Shown here: in pieces, positions 55,116 through 63,403 of the stretch | Layout: every line of letters starts with the position of its first letter | Numbering within the stretch: position 1 is the first letter of the stretch | Assembly (NCBI GenBank): GCA_947454485.1 | Contig: CANGJJ010000001.1 | Coordinates: forward strand, 186,001-250,000 | Length of the DNA: 64,000 nucleotides | Origin: Beijerinckiaceae bacterium | GTDB taxonomy: Bacteria; Pseudomonadota; Alphaproteobacteria; Rhizobiales; Beijerinckiaceae | Direction of reading: 5' to 3' | Notes under the pieces: generated by a model | The model's input: the letters and a program-made list of their open reading frames with translations, nothing else | The model's database searches: none | Told to the model about the DNA's origin: nothing | Made by a program: the position numbers and the translations under genes

Positions 55116-56125
55116 GAGAGTTTTGGGTATCCTCCGGCCACCACCTCACCCGCCGTGGAGACCATGGCGGTCTTGTCGCGACGCCTGAATTGGTGATGGC
55201 CTATCTGGCGCGGCCAGAACTGATGCCGCCAGAGGAGGCCTGTGATGCCGAGCGCGCGCTTCACGCAGCGCTCATGGCTGACCCCTTTCGACCCGTGAGC
55301 GATGCAGAGCTTGGCGCCTTGGCCGATCCTGATGCACGCGAAAATTGGGCCTTTATGGTGCATTTCCGCGATCTGTTGCGCGATGCGCCCTCACTGGAGG
55401 CGGCCTATCTGGCCCTTGCGCGCGGAGGCGCCAGGGGCCTGCCGCCCATCATGCTCAACCAGCTCTGTCACCTTGTGCTGCGCAATGCGCTCGAGGGCTG
55501 CGAAGACCCCTATATGCTGCGCGCGGGTGAGCTGTTTTATCGTCCACAAAAGGCAACCTTCCACGATGGCACATTGCTCTTGGGTGATGCTGAAGTGGTT
55601 GAGGTGCAGCAAGCCCAAGCTCAATCTTCACACCAGACGCCACTGACCGCGCTCATCGATGATGTGCCGCAATTTGGCAATCTGGAAGTGATGAATGATG
55701 ACAATGGATGGACCTATTGGTCGCGCTCTGATGCGCATACGATGGTCATGAATATTGGAGCCAATGCCAAAGCGCGTGAAGGTTTGGCGCGCGTCATTGA
55801 GCGCTGGATCGGTCATTTGTTGGGGCTCACCGTTAAAGTCGAGCCTTTGGCCAAAGTGGAAGATAGTGATTGGCGCTGGTTTGTTGGTCTCGACAGTGAA
55901 GGAACCAAGATTGGCAATGCGCTGTGGAGCGGAAAATCCCCTGAGCGCAGTGACTCTATTGTCACTTTGATGCGCATGACATTTGCTGATGAGACAGCGG
56001 TAAAGCCCGACCTGCGCGGCAAACCCATCTATCTTATAGGCGCGATGGATCGCGACCAAATCTGGCGCCTGAAGCCGCAGAATTTAGTTGCAGGATTACC
56101 GCTGATCGAACAGGTGGCGTCATGA
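55112..56125 (+). CDS. DUF6352-type protein of the FDH locus
   Basis: The 337-residue protein begins MREFWVSSGHHLTRRGDHGGLVATPELVMAYLARPELMPPEEACDAER, typical of a family seen only in FDH loci. DNGWTYWSRSDAHTMVMNIG and FYRPQKATFHDGTLLLGDAEV are other distinctive segments. No known catalytic motif, signal or membrane segment. Overlaps both neighbours by 4 bases, so it is tightly co-translated. Function unknown; a FDH maturation role is inferred from context. Confidence 0.75.
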   Translation: MREFWVSSGHHLTRRGDHGGLVATPELVMAYLARPELMPPEEACDAERALHAALMADPFRPVSDAELGALADPDARENWAFMVHFRDLLRDAPSLEAAYLALARGGARGLPPIMLNQLCHLVLRNALEGCEDPYMLRAGELFYRPQKATFHDGTLLLGDAEVVEVQQAQAQSSHQTPLTALIDDVPQFGNLEVMNDDNGWTYWSRSDAHTMVMNIGANAKAREGLARVIERWIGHLLGLTVKVEPLAKVEDSDWRWFVGLDSEGTKIGNALWSGKSPERSDSIVTLMRMTFADETAVKPDLRGKPIYLIGAMDRDQIWRLKPQNLVAGLPLIEQVAS

Positions 56126-56634
56126 ACGAGCCTATGCATCAGAATGCGGTTGTGGGTGTGGTGCTGATGCGCCGTGCGGTTGATCATCCTTGGGTGGACC
56201 ATGTCTGGTCGCCGCATCAGATTTTGTGGCCTGCGCCACAAACTCCCGATGGCACAGTGCTATCGGATGAAGATGGGTCGCGTCTGGTCTATCTGGGCGC
56301 GGCGATTGTGGAGCTTTTTCCCGGCGAGACAGCCAATTACAAAGACAATCTGACCTCCGGCGAGGCGCGCTTGTGGGTGGCTGCGCGTAGCGATTCTGAG
56401 GGTGGCCTGCCCCAGTCCCTGCGCGTGACAGCCGATCCCACTGAAGGCGAAGCTTTGTTTGAAGCGGGCTCCGACATCGTTGGTTCGCTGCCCATGCCCG
56501 CTGATCTCATCGAATGGATCTCGGCCTTCGTGGAAACTTTTCATGTCGAGCGCGAGTTCTTGAAGCGCAAACGCGATCGCAAAGACCGACCCTTCGAGCG
56601 CGGTGCTGCTGGAGCACGCCATCGTGAGCAATGA
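56122..56634 (+). CDS. DUF3305 protein of the FDH locus
   Basis: The 170-residue product fits DUF3305: VVGVVLMRRAVDHPWVDHVWSPHQIL, YLGAAIVELFPGETANYKDNLTSGEARLWVAAR and LPMPADLIEWISAFVETFHVEREFLKRKRDR. It is cytoplasmic, with a basic C-terminal helix. It overlaps DUF6352 by 4 bases and the next gene by 11 bases. No biochemical role is known to me. Confidence 0.82.
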   Translation: MNEPMHQNAVVGVVLMRRAVDHPWVDHVWSPHQILWPAPQTPDGTVLSDEDGSRLVYLGAAIVELFPGETANYKDNLTSGEARLWVAARSDSEGGLPQSLRVTADPTEGEALFEAGSDIVGSLPMPADLIEWISAFVETFHVEREFLKRKRDRKDRPFERGAAGARHREQ

Positions 56635-57250
56635 CGATCATTTTCTTGCCCGCTGGTCACAGCGCAAACGAGAGGCCGCCAAGCTTCCCGAGCAGGAGGT
56701 TGCGCCTGAAGGTGAGGGGCCAGCCGCGCTGCCAGCTGTCGTCGATGAGGAAGAGCCCTTTGATCTTGAGTTGCTGCCCAAGCTCGAAGAGCTGACGCCG
56801 CAGACCGACATCACGCCCTTCATGCACAAGGCTGTGCCAGAGGCCTTGCGCAATGCTGCCTTGAAGAAGATGTGGGCTTTGGACCCCGCTATTCGCGACT
56901 ATGTCGGAGAGGCGCTGGATTATGCCTGGGACTGGAACGCCCCCGGCGGCGTGCCCGGATCCGGGGGCAGCTTGAGCCAGACGGCCTTGGATTTCACCCG
57001 ATCACTCTTTTCTGATCCCCCGGCACAAGAAAAAGTGAACACGCGCGCACCAGAGCACAATAGCGTTACAGCTGCCCCAAATCAGCCTTCACTTCAATGT
57101 GAAGAGACCTCAGCTGGCGACGATGAGGCCGTGCCACCCGTTGAAAATGCTGCACAAATAAGCACCTCACGGCAAGCGCAGGCAGAGCAAGAACCCGCTC
57201 ATCCTGTGCCCCCACAGCGCCGTCACGGGGGTGCATTGCCGCGCTTGTGA
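56624..57250 (+). CDS. DUF3306 protein of the FDH locus
   Basis: The 208-residue product fits DUF3306: MSNDDHFLARWSQRKREAAKL near the start, LPKLEELTPQTDITPFMHKAVPEALRNAALKKMWALDPAIRDYVGEALDYAWDWNAPGG in the middle, and a disordered tail. The start is GTG at 56624, because the family begins with an acidic run then FL-x-RWS-x-RK; GGAG lies 11 bases upstream. Always paired with DUF3305. Function unknown. Confidence 0.82.
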   Translation: MSNDDHFLARWSQRKREAAKLPEQEVAPEGEGPAALPAVVDEEEPFDLELLPKLEELTPQTDITPFMHKAVPEALRNAALKKMWALDPAIRDYVGEALDYAWDWNAPGGVPGSGGSLSQTALDFTRSLFSDPPAQEKVNTRAPEHNSVTAAPNQPSLQCEETSAGDDEAVPPVENAAQISTSRQAQAEQEPAHPVPPQRRHGGALPRL

Positions 57251-57338
57251 TTGTGACGAATGAGTGACTCGTTTAGAGTTTTTCGATAGTAAAGCTCGTA
57301 AGCGGCGCGATGAGTCTTGCGGCTGTGAGGAGTGTGGT

Positions 57339-57944
57339 TTGGGACAGGCGGAGGAATCTCCGGCACGGAATATCGACGAGATCGATGTCCTGCGCGGTGC
57401 AGAATATTCTCTACTGTCGGTATTACTTGGCGCTGCCCCCAGCGCTGAGCTGCTCGCGCGCGTAGCTGAGCTGCGTGGTGATGCGACCCCTCTTGGCATG
57501 GCCCATCTTGAATTGGCGGAGGCGGCCAGTCGCACCAATGAGGCCGCTGTCTCTCGCGAATTCTTCAATCTTTTTATCGGTGTGGGGCGTGGCGAGTTGC
57601 TGCCCTATGGTTCTTGGTACCAGACGGGCTTCCTGCATGAGCGCCCGCTTGCGCGCATTCGCGAGGATATGGCGCAGCTCGGCATTGAGCGCGAGGGCCC
57701 TTCCAAGGAGCCGGAAGACCATATCGCGATCCTCTGCGAAATCATGGCGGGCATGGCGCAGGGTCAGTTTGAGGCCGATGTGGATCAGCAGGCCCGTTTC
57801 TTCGACCGGCATGTGGCGCCTTGGGCTGCGAAGTTTTTCGCGGATCTCGAGATCAATCAGGCCGCGACTTTCTTCAAATCGGTCGGCCGCGTTGGCCGTA
57901 CCTTCATCGAACTCGAACAAGAGGCATTCAAGCTGCCGCATTGA
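57339..57944 (+). CDS. TorD-family chaperone for formate dehydrogenase
   Basis: TorD/DmsD-type chaperones bind Tat signal peptides and guard molybdoenzyme folding. The product has the all-helical pattern with IDVLRGAEYSLLSVLLGAAPSAELL, EFFNLFIGVGRGELLPYGSWYQTGFLHERPLARIREDM, EPEDHIAILCEIMAGM and FFDRHVAPWAAKFFADLE. I take a TTG start at 57339, six bases after GAGGAG, giving 201 residues. A GTG at 57264 would add 25 residues including CGCEEC but has no ribosome site. Confidence 0.85.
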   Translation: MGQAEESPARNIDEIDVLRGAEYSLLSVLLGAAPSAELLARVAELRGDATPLGMAHLELAEAASRTNEAAVSREFFNLFIGVGRGELLPYGSWYQTGFLHERPLARIREDMAQLGIEREGPSKEPEDHIAILCEIMAGMAQGQFEADVDQQARFFDRHVAPWAAKFFADLEINQAATFFKSVGRVGRTFIELEQEAFKLPH

Positions 57945-57983
57945 GGCAGCTGGGATGGCTCAGGCTTAACGGAGGCTCGTGTC

Positions 57984-58190
57984 ATGACGACAACGAACGA
58001 GAAAAGCGACAAGAGTGGGGTGGATCGCCGCACATTCTTCCGCGCTGGCAGCGGCGCGGCGATGGTGGCTGCTGCAACCGTGGTGGGCGCTGAGCCCGCA
58101 GCCGCATCAGAGACTCAAGAGGAGCGCCTGAAAGCGCGCTACCGCGAGAGCGACCATGTGAAAGCCTTTTATCGCGTCAATCGGTACTGA
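57984..58190 (+). CDS. Formate dehydrogenase-region Tat-target small protein
   Basis: The 68-residue protein has a twin-arginine motif DRRTFFRAG, a hydrophobic AAMVAAATVVGA stretch, an AxA-like cleavage site and a short charged end TQEERLKARYRESDHVKAFYRVNRY. This fits the small Tat-target family found just upstream of fdhA. It may be a small FDH subunit or an assembly factor; the role is unproven. It starts 39 bases after TorD and ends 11 bases before fdhA. Confidence 0.85.
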   Translation: MTTTNEKSDKSGVDRRTFFRAGSGAAMVAAATVVGAEPAAASETQEERLKARYRESDHVKAFYRVNRY

Positions 58191-58201
58191 GGGAGCTGTC
58201 C

Positions 58202-61168
58202 ATGCTGACGAAACGACGGGACTCTGTCTCCTCGCGTGCCCGGATGTCTGGCCTGGCCGCAGGCCTTGCCTCGGGTGTGCTTGATCGCCGTTCATTCCTG
58301 CGTCGCTCCGGCTTGACGGCAGGTGCTGTTGCCGCTGTTGGCAGCTTCTCGCTGGGCAGCGTGCGCAAGGCGCAGGCCGGCCCCGTGGCTGCAGGCGTCA
58401 AGATCGAAACCAAGAAGAACATCTGCACGCATTGCTCGGTGGGCTGTTCGGTCATCGCCGAAGTGCAGAATGGTGTTTGGGTGGGTCAGGAGCCCGCATG
58501 GGATAGCCCGATCAATCGCGGGTCCCATTGCGCCAAGGGCGCATCGGTGCGCGAACTCGTTCATGGAGATCGCCGCCTGAAATATCCTATGAAGCTGGTT
58601 GACGGTCAGTGGATCCGTATCAGCTGGGATCAGGCCCTCGACGAAGTCACCGCGAAGATGACCGAGATCCGCAACCGCTCGGGTGCAGACTCAGTCTATT
58701 TCCTCGGCTCAGCGAAATTCTCGAACGAAGGGGCTTACCTCTTCCGTAAGCTCGCTGCCTTCTGGGGCACCAACTCTGTCGACCATCAGGCGCGTATCTG
58801 CCACTCCACGACGGTGGCGGGCGTTGCCAATACTTGGGGTTATGGCGCGCAGACCAATAGCTATAACGATATTCGCAACTCCAAGACGATTGTCTTCATG
58901 GGTTCGAATGCGGCTGAAGCTCATCCTGTCTCGCTGCAGCATGTGCTGATCGGCAAAGAGCAGAACCGCGCGAATATGATCGTGCTCGATCCGCGCTTCA
59001 CGCGCACGGCCGCTCATGCGACCGAATATGTGCGCTTCCGGTCTGGCACCGATATCGCGGTGATCTGGGGCATGCTCTATCACATCTTCCAAAATGGTTG
59101 GGAGGATAAGAGCTTCATCCAGCAGCGCGTCTATGGCATGGATCAGGTGCGCGCTGAATGTATGAAATGGACGCCTGAAGAGGTTGAGCGCGTGACCGGC
59201 ATTCCCGGCGCGCAGCTCAAGAAGGTCGCAGAGACCTTCGCCAAAGAGCGTCCCTCGACCTTCATTTGGTGCATGGGCGGCACGCAGCACACGGTCGGTA
59301 CGGCCAATGTGCGCGCTTATTGCAACCTGCTGCTGGCCACCGGCAATGTCGGTGTCTTTGGTGGCGGCGCCAACATCTTCCGTGGCCATTGCAACGTGCA
59401 GGGCGCAACCGACTTTGGTTTGGATATCGGCAATCTGCCGCTCTATTACGGCCTCGTCGAAGGCGCTTGGCGTCATTGGGCGCGTGTGTGGGATGTTCCT
59501 TACGACTATTTCCAGTCGCGCTTCGACGAAGTGCCGGCCAAGGCGGGCCGTCCTGCGCGCACGCGCAAGGAGAGCATGGAACTGCCGGGCATTCCCTCGA
59601 CCCGTTGGTTCGATGCCACGACCTTCAATCCCGATGATGTCGATCAGCGTGATGCGCTGAAGGCGATGATCATCTTCGGTCACGGTGGCAACACGGTGCC
59701 GCGTATGCCCGACATGGTGAAGGCGCTGGAGAAGCTTGAGCTGCTGCTCGTGGCTGATCCCCATCCCACCACTTTTGCAGCCATCTCTGGCCGCAAGAAT
59801 GGCACTTATCTCTTGCCCATGTGCACACAGTTCGAAACCTCGGGTTCGCGCACAGCCTCCAATCGTTCGGTGCAGTGGGGCGAGAAGGTCGTCAATCCGA
59901 TCTTTGAGTCGAAGGACGACTATGAGGTCATCTTCCGCATGGCCGAGAAGCTTGGTTTCGCCGATCAGATGTTCAAGAACATCAAGGTCGAGGACAAGCG
60001 TCCGTTGCCTGAAGATGTGTTGCGTGAAATCAATCGCGGTGGTTGGTCGACCGGCTATTCGGGTCAAAGCCCGGAACGCCTGAAGGCGCATATGAAGAAC
60101 CAGGACAAGTTTGATCTGGTGACTTTGCGCGCCAAGGCCGATGTGCCGGAGGTGGGCGGTGACTATTACGGCCTGCCTTGGCCGTGCTGGGGTACGCCTG
60201 AGATCAAACATCCCGGCACACATACGCTCTACAACACCAATCTTCATGTGAAGGATGGTGGCGGCACATTCCGTGCGCGCTTCGGTGTCGTCTATCAGGA
60301 GAAGCAGGCCGACGGTTCTGTGAAGGACGTCAATCTGCTGGCGGAAGGCTCTTACAGTCTCGGCTCTGACATTAAGGACGGCTATCCCGAATTCACGCTC
60401 GGCGTGTTGAAGAAGCTGGGTTGGGACAGCGAGCTGACTGAGAGCGAGTTGGCCACGATCAACCGCATCGGCGGCGCCAATCCTGACACTGTCGGTTGGG
60501 CGATTGATCTGTCGGGCGGCATCATTCGCGTCTGTCTGGATCATGGCGTTCTGCCTTACGGCAATGCCAAGGCGCGTGCGGTTGCCTGGAACCTGCCCGA
60601 TCCTGTGCCGGTCCATCGCGAGCCGATCTATACGCCGCGCGCAGATCTGGTCGCGAAATATCCGACCCGGCCGGATGGCCGCCAGTTCCGCATGCCCAAT
60701 GTTGGCCTCGCCATTCAAAAGGCTGCGGTGGAGAAGGGTGTTGCGAAGCAATTCCCCATCATCCTCACCTCTGGCCGTCTTGTTGAATATGAAGGTGGTG
60801 GTGAAGAGACCCGCTCGAACAAATGGCTCGCGGAATTGCAGCAAGACATGTTCGTTGAGGTTAATCCTGCTGATGCGGCTGAGCGCGGCATCAAGGATGG
60901 TGGTTGGGTGTGGGTCTCTGGCCCCGAGAACAACGCCAAGACCCGCGTCAAGGCCTTGGTCACTGATCGCGTTGGCAAGGGCGTTGCCTTCATGCCGTTC
61001 CACTTCGGTGGTTGGTATCAAGGCGTCGACCAGCGCGCCAACTATCCCAAGGGCACCGATCCAATCGTGCTCGGTGAAAGCGTGAACACTGTCACGACCT
61101 ATGGCTATGACCCTGTGACGGGCATGCACGAAGGTAAAGTGACGCTTTGTCAGATCGCGGCTGCGTGA
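58202..61168 (+). CDS. fdhA: Formate dehydrogenase catalytic subunit alpha (Mo/W-bis-MGD)
   Basis: The 988-residue enzyme oxidises formate to CO2 at a Mo- or W-bis-MGD centre, in the periplasm after Tat export (LDRRSFLRRSG, Arg29-Arg30). A [4Fe-4S] cluster is bound by Cys75, Cys78, Cys82 and Cys110, followed by the Lys of CAKG. The metal ligand is Cys200 in DHQARICHSTTV where E. coli FdnG has selenocysteine. Lys/His partners and molydopterin-binding segments are all present to the C terminus. AGGGAG precedes the ATG. Length is typical. Confidence 0.95.
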   Translation: MLTKRRDSVSSRARMSGLAAGLASGVLDRRSFLRRSGLTAGAVAAVGSFSLGSVRKAQAGPVAAGVKIETKKNICTHCSVGCSVIAEVQNGVWVGQEPAWDSPINRGSHCAKGASVRELVHGDRRLKYPMKLVDGQWIRISWDQALDEVTAKMTEIRNRSGADSVYFLGSAKFSNEGAYLFRKLAAFWGTNSVDHQARICHSTTVAGVANTWGYGAQTNSYNDIRNSKTIVFMGSNAAEAHPVSLQHVLIGKEQNRANMIVLDPRFTRTAAHATEYVRFRSGTDIAVIWGMLYHIFQNGWEDKSFIQQRVYGMDQVRAECMKWTPEEVERVTGIPGAQLKKVAETFAKERPSTFIWCMGGTQHTVGTANVRAYCNLLLATGNVGVFGGGANIFRGHCNVQGATDFGLDIGNLPLYYGLVEGAWRHWARVWDVPYDYFQSRFDEVPAKAGRPARTRKESMELPGIPSTRWFDATTFNPDDVDQRDALKAMIIFGHGGNTVPRMPDMVKALEKLELLLVADPHPTTFAAISGRKNGTYLLPMCTQFETSGSRTASNRSVQWGEKVVNPIFESKDDYEVIFRMAEKLGFADQMFKNIKVEDKRPLPEDVLREINRGGWSTGYSGQSPERLKAHMKNQDKFDLVTLRAKADVPEVGGDYYGLPWPCWGTPEIKHPGTHTLYNTNLHVKDGGGTFRARFGVVYQEKQADGSVKDVNLLAEGSYSLGSDIKDGYPEFTLGVLKKLGWDSELTESELATINRIGGANPDTVGWAIDLSGGIIRVCLDHGVLPYGNAKARAVAWNLPDPVPVHREPIYTPRADLVAKYPTRPDGRQFRMPNVGLAIQKAAVEKGVAKQFPIILTSGRLVEYEGGGEETRSNKWLAELQQDMFVEVNPADAAERGIKDGGWVWVSGPENNAKTRVKALVTDRVGKGVAFMPFHFGGWYQGVDQRANYPKGTDPIVLGESVNTVTTYGYDPVTGMHEGKVTLCQIAAA

Positions 61169-61179
61169 GGGAGACACAC

Positions 61180-61776
61180 ATGGCTCGCATGAAATTCCTT
61201 TGTGACGCTGATCGCTGCATTGAATGCAACGCTTGCGTCACCGCCTGTAAGAACGAACATGAAGTGCCGTGGGGCATCAATCGCCGCCGCGTCGTGACCA
61301 TCAATGACGGCAAGCCGGGTGAGCGTTCAGTCTCCATGGCCTGCATGCATTGCACGGATGCGCCTTGCGCCGCCGTTTGCCCTGTCTCGTGTTTCTACAC
61401 GACGGTCGACAAGGTCGTGCTGCACTCCAAGGATCTGTGCATCGGCTGCGGCTATTGCTTCTATGCGTGCCCCTTCGGCGCGCCGCAATATCCAAAGGTC
61501 GGTAATTTTGGTTCGCGCGGCAAGATGGATAAGTGCACCTATTGCGCAGGCGGTCCCGAAGCAGACTTCTCGACCGTTGAATATGAGAAATATGGCCGCA
61601 ACCGTTTGGCTGAGGGCAAGCTGCCACTCTGCGCAGAAATGTGCTCCACCAAGTCGCTTCTGGCAGGTGACGGCGATATCATTGCCTCCATCTACAAAGA
61701 GCGCGTGATGAAGCGCGGCTATGGGTCGGGTGCTTGGGGCTGGAAGACAGCCTACAAAGAAACCGTCAACGTCTAA
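61180..61776 (+). CDS. fdhB: Formate dehydrogenase iron-sulfur subunit beta
   Basis: The 198-residue subunit moves electrons from FdhA to the cytochrome b subunit through four [4Fe-4S] clusters. The cysteine motifs are CIECNACVTACK, CMHCTDAPCAAVCP, CIGCGYCFYACPFGAPQYP and CTYC...LCAEMC. It lacks the C-terminal membrane anchor of E. coli FdnH. The ATG at 61180 is preceded by GAGGGAG; the gene starts 11 bases after fdhA. No signal peptide, so it is exported bound to FdhA. Confidence 0.95.
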   Translation: MARMKFLCDADRCIECNACVTACKNEHEVPWGINRRRVVTINDGKPGERSVSMACMHCTDAPCAAVCPVSCFYTTVDKVVLHSKDLCIGCGYCFYACPFGAPQYPKVGNFGSRGKMDKCTYCAGGPEADFSTVEYEKYGRNRLAEGKLPLCAEMCSTKSLLAGDGDIIASIYKERVMKRGYGSGAWGWKTAYKETVNV

Positions 61777-61801
61777 CGCAGCAACTTTGAAAGGTCGTGC
61801 G

Positions 61802-62800
61802 ATGAACGCATGGGTCAAATCCTTGGTTGCTGCTGCAGCTTTTGCTGTCGTCGCATCCATGCCTGCGCAAGCGCAGAACTACAATAACTTCAACCCGACC
61901 AAAGAGTCGGTGAAGGAAGAGCAACTGCTCAACGCCCTCAAGGGCGATGCGCATGTGGCTGGCCGCATCTCGATCCCCGATCAGAAGGCCGCCAATCTCA
62001 TTCAGCCGCAGGGTCAGCAGTGGCGTGCCTTCCACGAGCAGCGCTTGCCGCTGATCGGCGGCGCTGCCATTCTGGGCATGCTCGTTGCGCTTATCTTGTT
62101 CTATCTGGTACGCGGGCGTATCCGCATCGAAAATGGCTTCTCGGGCATCACCATCACGCGCTTTGCGACGCTGGATCGCTTTGCGCATTGGTTGACGGCG
62201 GGCTGCTTCATCGTGCTGGCTTTGTCGGGTCTCAACCTTTCCTTCGGGCGCATGTTGATCCTGCCTTACTTTGGGCCGGAGAGCTTTGCGACGCTCACCG
62301 CCTGGGGCAAGCTGGCGCATAATTATCTCGCCTTCCCCTTCATGCTGGGCTTGGCTTTGATGTTCGTTTTGTGGGTGAAGGACAATATCCCGAACCATAT
62401 CGACCTTGAGTGGATGAAGCAGGGCGGTGGTCTCTTCTCCAAGGGCCATCATCCCCCGGCCAAGCGCTTCAACGCGGGCCAGAAGGTCGTGTTCTGGATC
62501 GTCATGTGCGGTGGCATTGTGATGTCACTCTCGGGCTGGTTCCTGCTCTTCCCCTATCTCGCGGGTATCGCAGATTTGCAGCTCTACACGACCATCCATG
62601 CTGTTTTGGCTGTGGCCTTTGTCGCCGCCATGCTCGCCCATGCCTATATTGGTTCGGTGGGTATGGAGGGCGCTTTTGACGCCATGGGCAATGGTGAGGT
62701 CGACATCAACTGGGCGCGTGAGCATCACTCGCTCTGGGTCGAAGAGGAGCAGGCCAAGGCGCGCGCCTCTGCTGGCTCGAAGGCTGTGCCGGCTGAGTAA
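61802..62800 (+). CDS. fdhC: Formate dehydrogenase cytochrome b subunit gamma
   Basis: The 332-residue subunit anchors the enzyme in the membrane and passes electrons to quinone. It has a signal peptide (ASMPAQAQ) and an extracytoplasmic leader, then a single helix (~85-104), and a di-haem cytochrome b561-like domain of four helices with candidate haem histidines in RFAHWLTAG, WGKLAHNYLAFP and YTTIHAVLAVAFVAAMLAHAYIG. It starts 25 bases after fdhB and ends with a disordered tail. Confidence 0.93.
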   Translation: MNAWVKSLVAAAAFAVVASMPAQAQNYNNFNPTKESVKEEQLLNALKGDAHVAGRISIPDQKAANLIQPQGQQWRAFHEQRLPLIGGAAILGMLVALILFYLVRGRIRIENGFSGITITRFATLDRFAHWLTAGCFIVLALSGLNLSFGRMLILPYFGPESFATLTAWGKLAHNYLAFPFMLGLALMFVLWVKDNIPNHIDLEWMKQGGGLFSKGHHPPAKRFNAGQKVVFWIVMCGGIVMSLSGWFLLFPYLAGIADLQLYTTIHAVLAVAFVAAMLAHAYIGSVGMEGAFDAMGNGEVDINWAREHHSLWVEEEQAKARASAGSKAVPAE

Positions 62801-62823
62801 GCAATACCGCTTTTGCAATGATG

Positions 62824-62852
62824 AGGACTGTCTGGCACAACCAGGCAGTCCT
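62824..62852 (+). terminator. Strong stem-loop after fdhC
   Basis: AGGACTGTCTGG pairs with CCAGGCAGTCCT (one wobble) around CACAA, a 12-bp stem in the 75-base gap between fdhC and mobB. It is followed by TTGCGTTT, not a full T-run, so it may partly terminate the fdh transcript and lower mobB-moeA expression. Confidence 0.6.
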
Positions 62853-62875
62853 TTGCGTTTCGTGACGAGGGTTGG

Positions 62876-63400
62876 ATGAAGGTCATTGGCATTGCGGGCT
62901 GGAGCGGAGCGGGCAAGACGACCTTGCTGACGCGCCTCATTCCGCAGCTGACGGGTCAGGGCCTCAAGGTCTCGACCATCAAGCACGCGCACCACGCTTT
63001 TGATGTGGATGTGCCGGGCAAGGATTCCTGGCGCCATCGCGAGGCAGGGGCTAGCGAAGTGCTGGTCTCGTCGCGCAATCGCTTTGCCTTGATGCATGAA
63101 TTGCGCGGCGATGCGGAGCCCACTTTGCTTGAGCTTTTGGGCAAGCTTTCGTCGGTCGATCTCGTCATCATCGAGGGCTTCAAATTCGATGCCCATCCCA
63201 AGATCGAAGTGCATCGGCTGGCCAATGAGAAGCCTCTGCTCCATCCGCAAGATCCCCATATCGTCGCTATCGCCAGCGATGCTGTGACCCAGGCGCCGAT
63301 CCCTTGCGTTCATCTGGATGACGTGGCCGCCATTAGCGCTATGATCCTCGCCAAGGCAGCGCCGCTTGCGGCTCTGCGCGCTACTCTCAGCGGAGCCTGA
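62876..63400 (+). CDS. mobB: Molybdopterin-guanine dinucleotide biosynthesis protein MobB
   Basis: MobB is a GTP-binding partner of MobA in MGD synthesis. The 174-residue product has the P-loop GWSGAGKTTLL, VSTIKHAHHAFDVDVPGKDSWRHREAGA and LVIIEGFKFDAHPKIEVHR, all MobB signatures. Its start follows GAGGGTTGG. It ends 3 bases before moeA, as is common in alphaproteobacteria. Confidence 0.95.
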   Translation: MKVIGIAGWSGAGKTTLLTRLIPQLTGQGLKVSTIKHAHHAFDVDVPGKDSWRHREAGASEVLVSSRNRFALMHELRGDAEPTLLELLGKLSSVDLVIIEGFKFDAHPKIEVHRLANEKPLLHPQDPHIVAIASDAVTQAPIPCVHLDDVAAISAMILAKAAPLAALRATLSGA

Positions 63401-63403
63401 TCC

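Noticed and set aside
58709-61177. An 822-codon open frame on the minus strand across fdhA
   Set aside because: Same mirror effect over a conserved enzyme gene; its content is low-complexity Arg/His/Ile without domain motifs.
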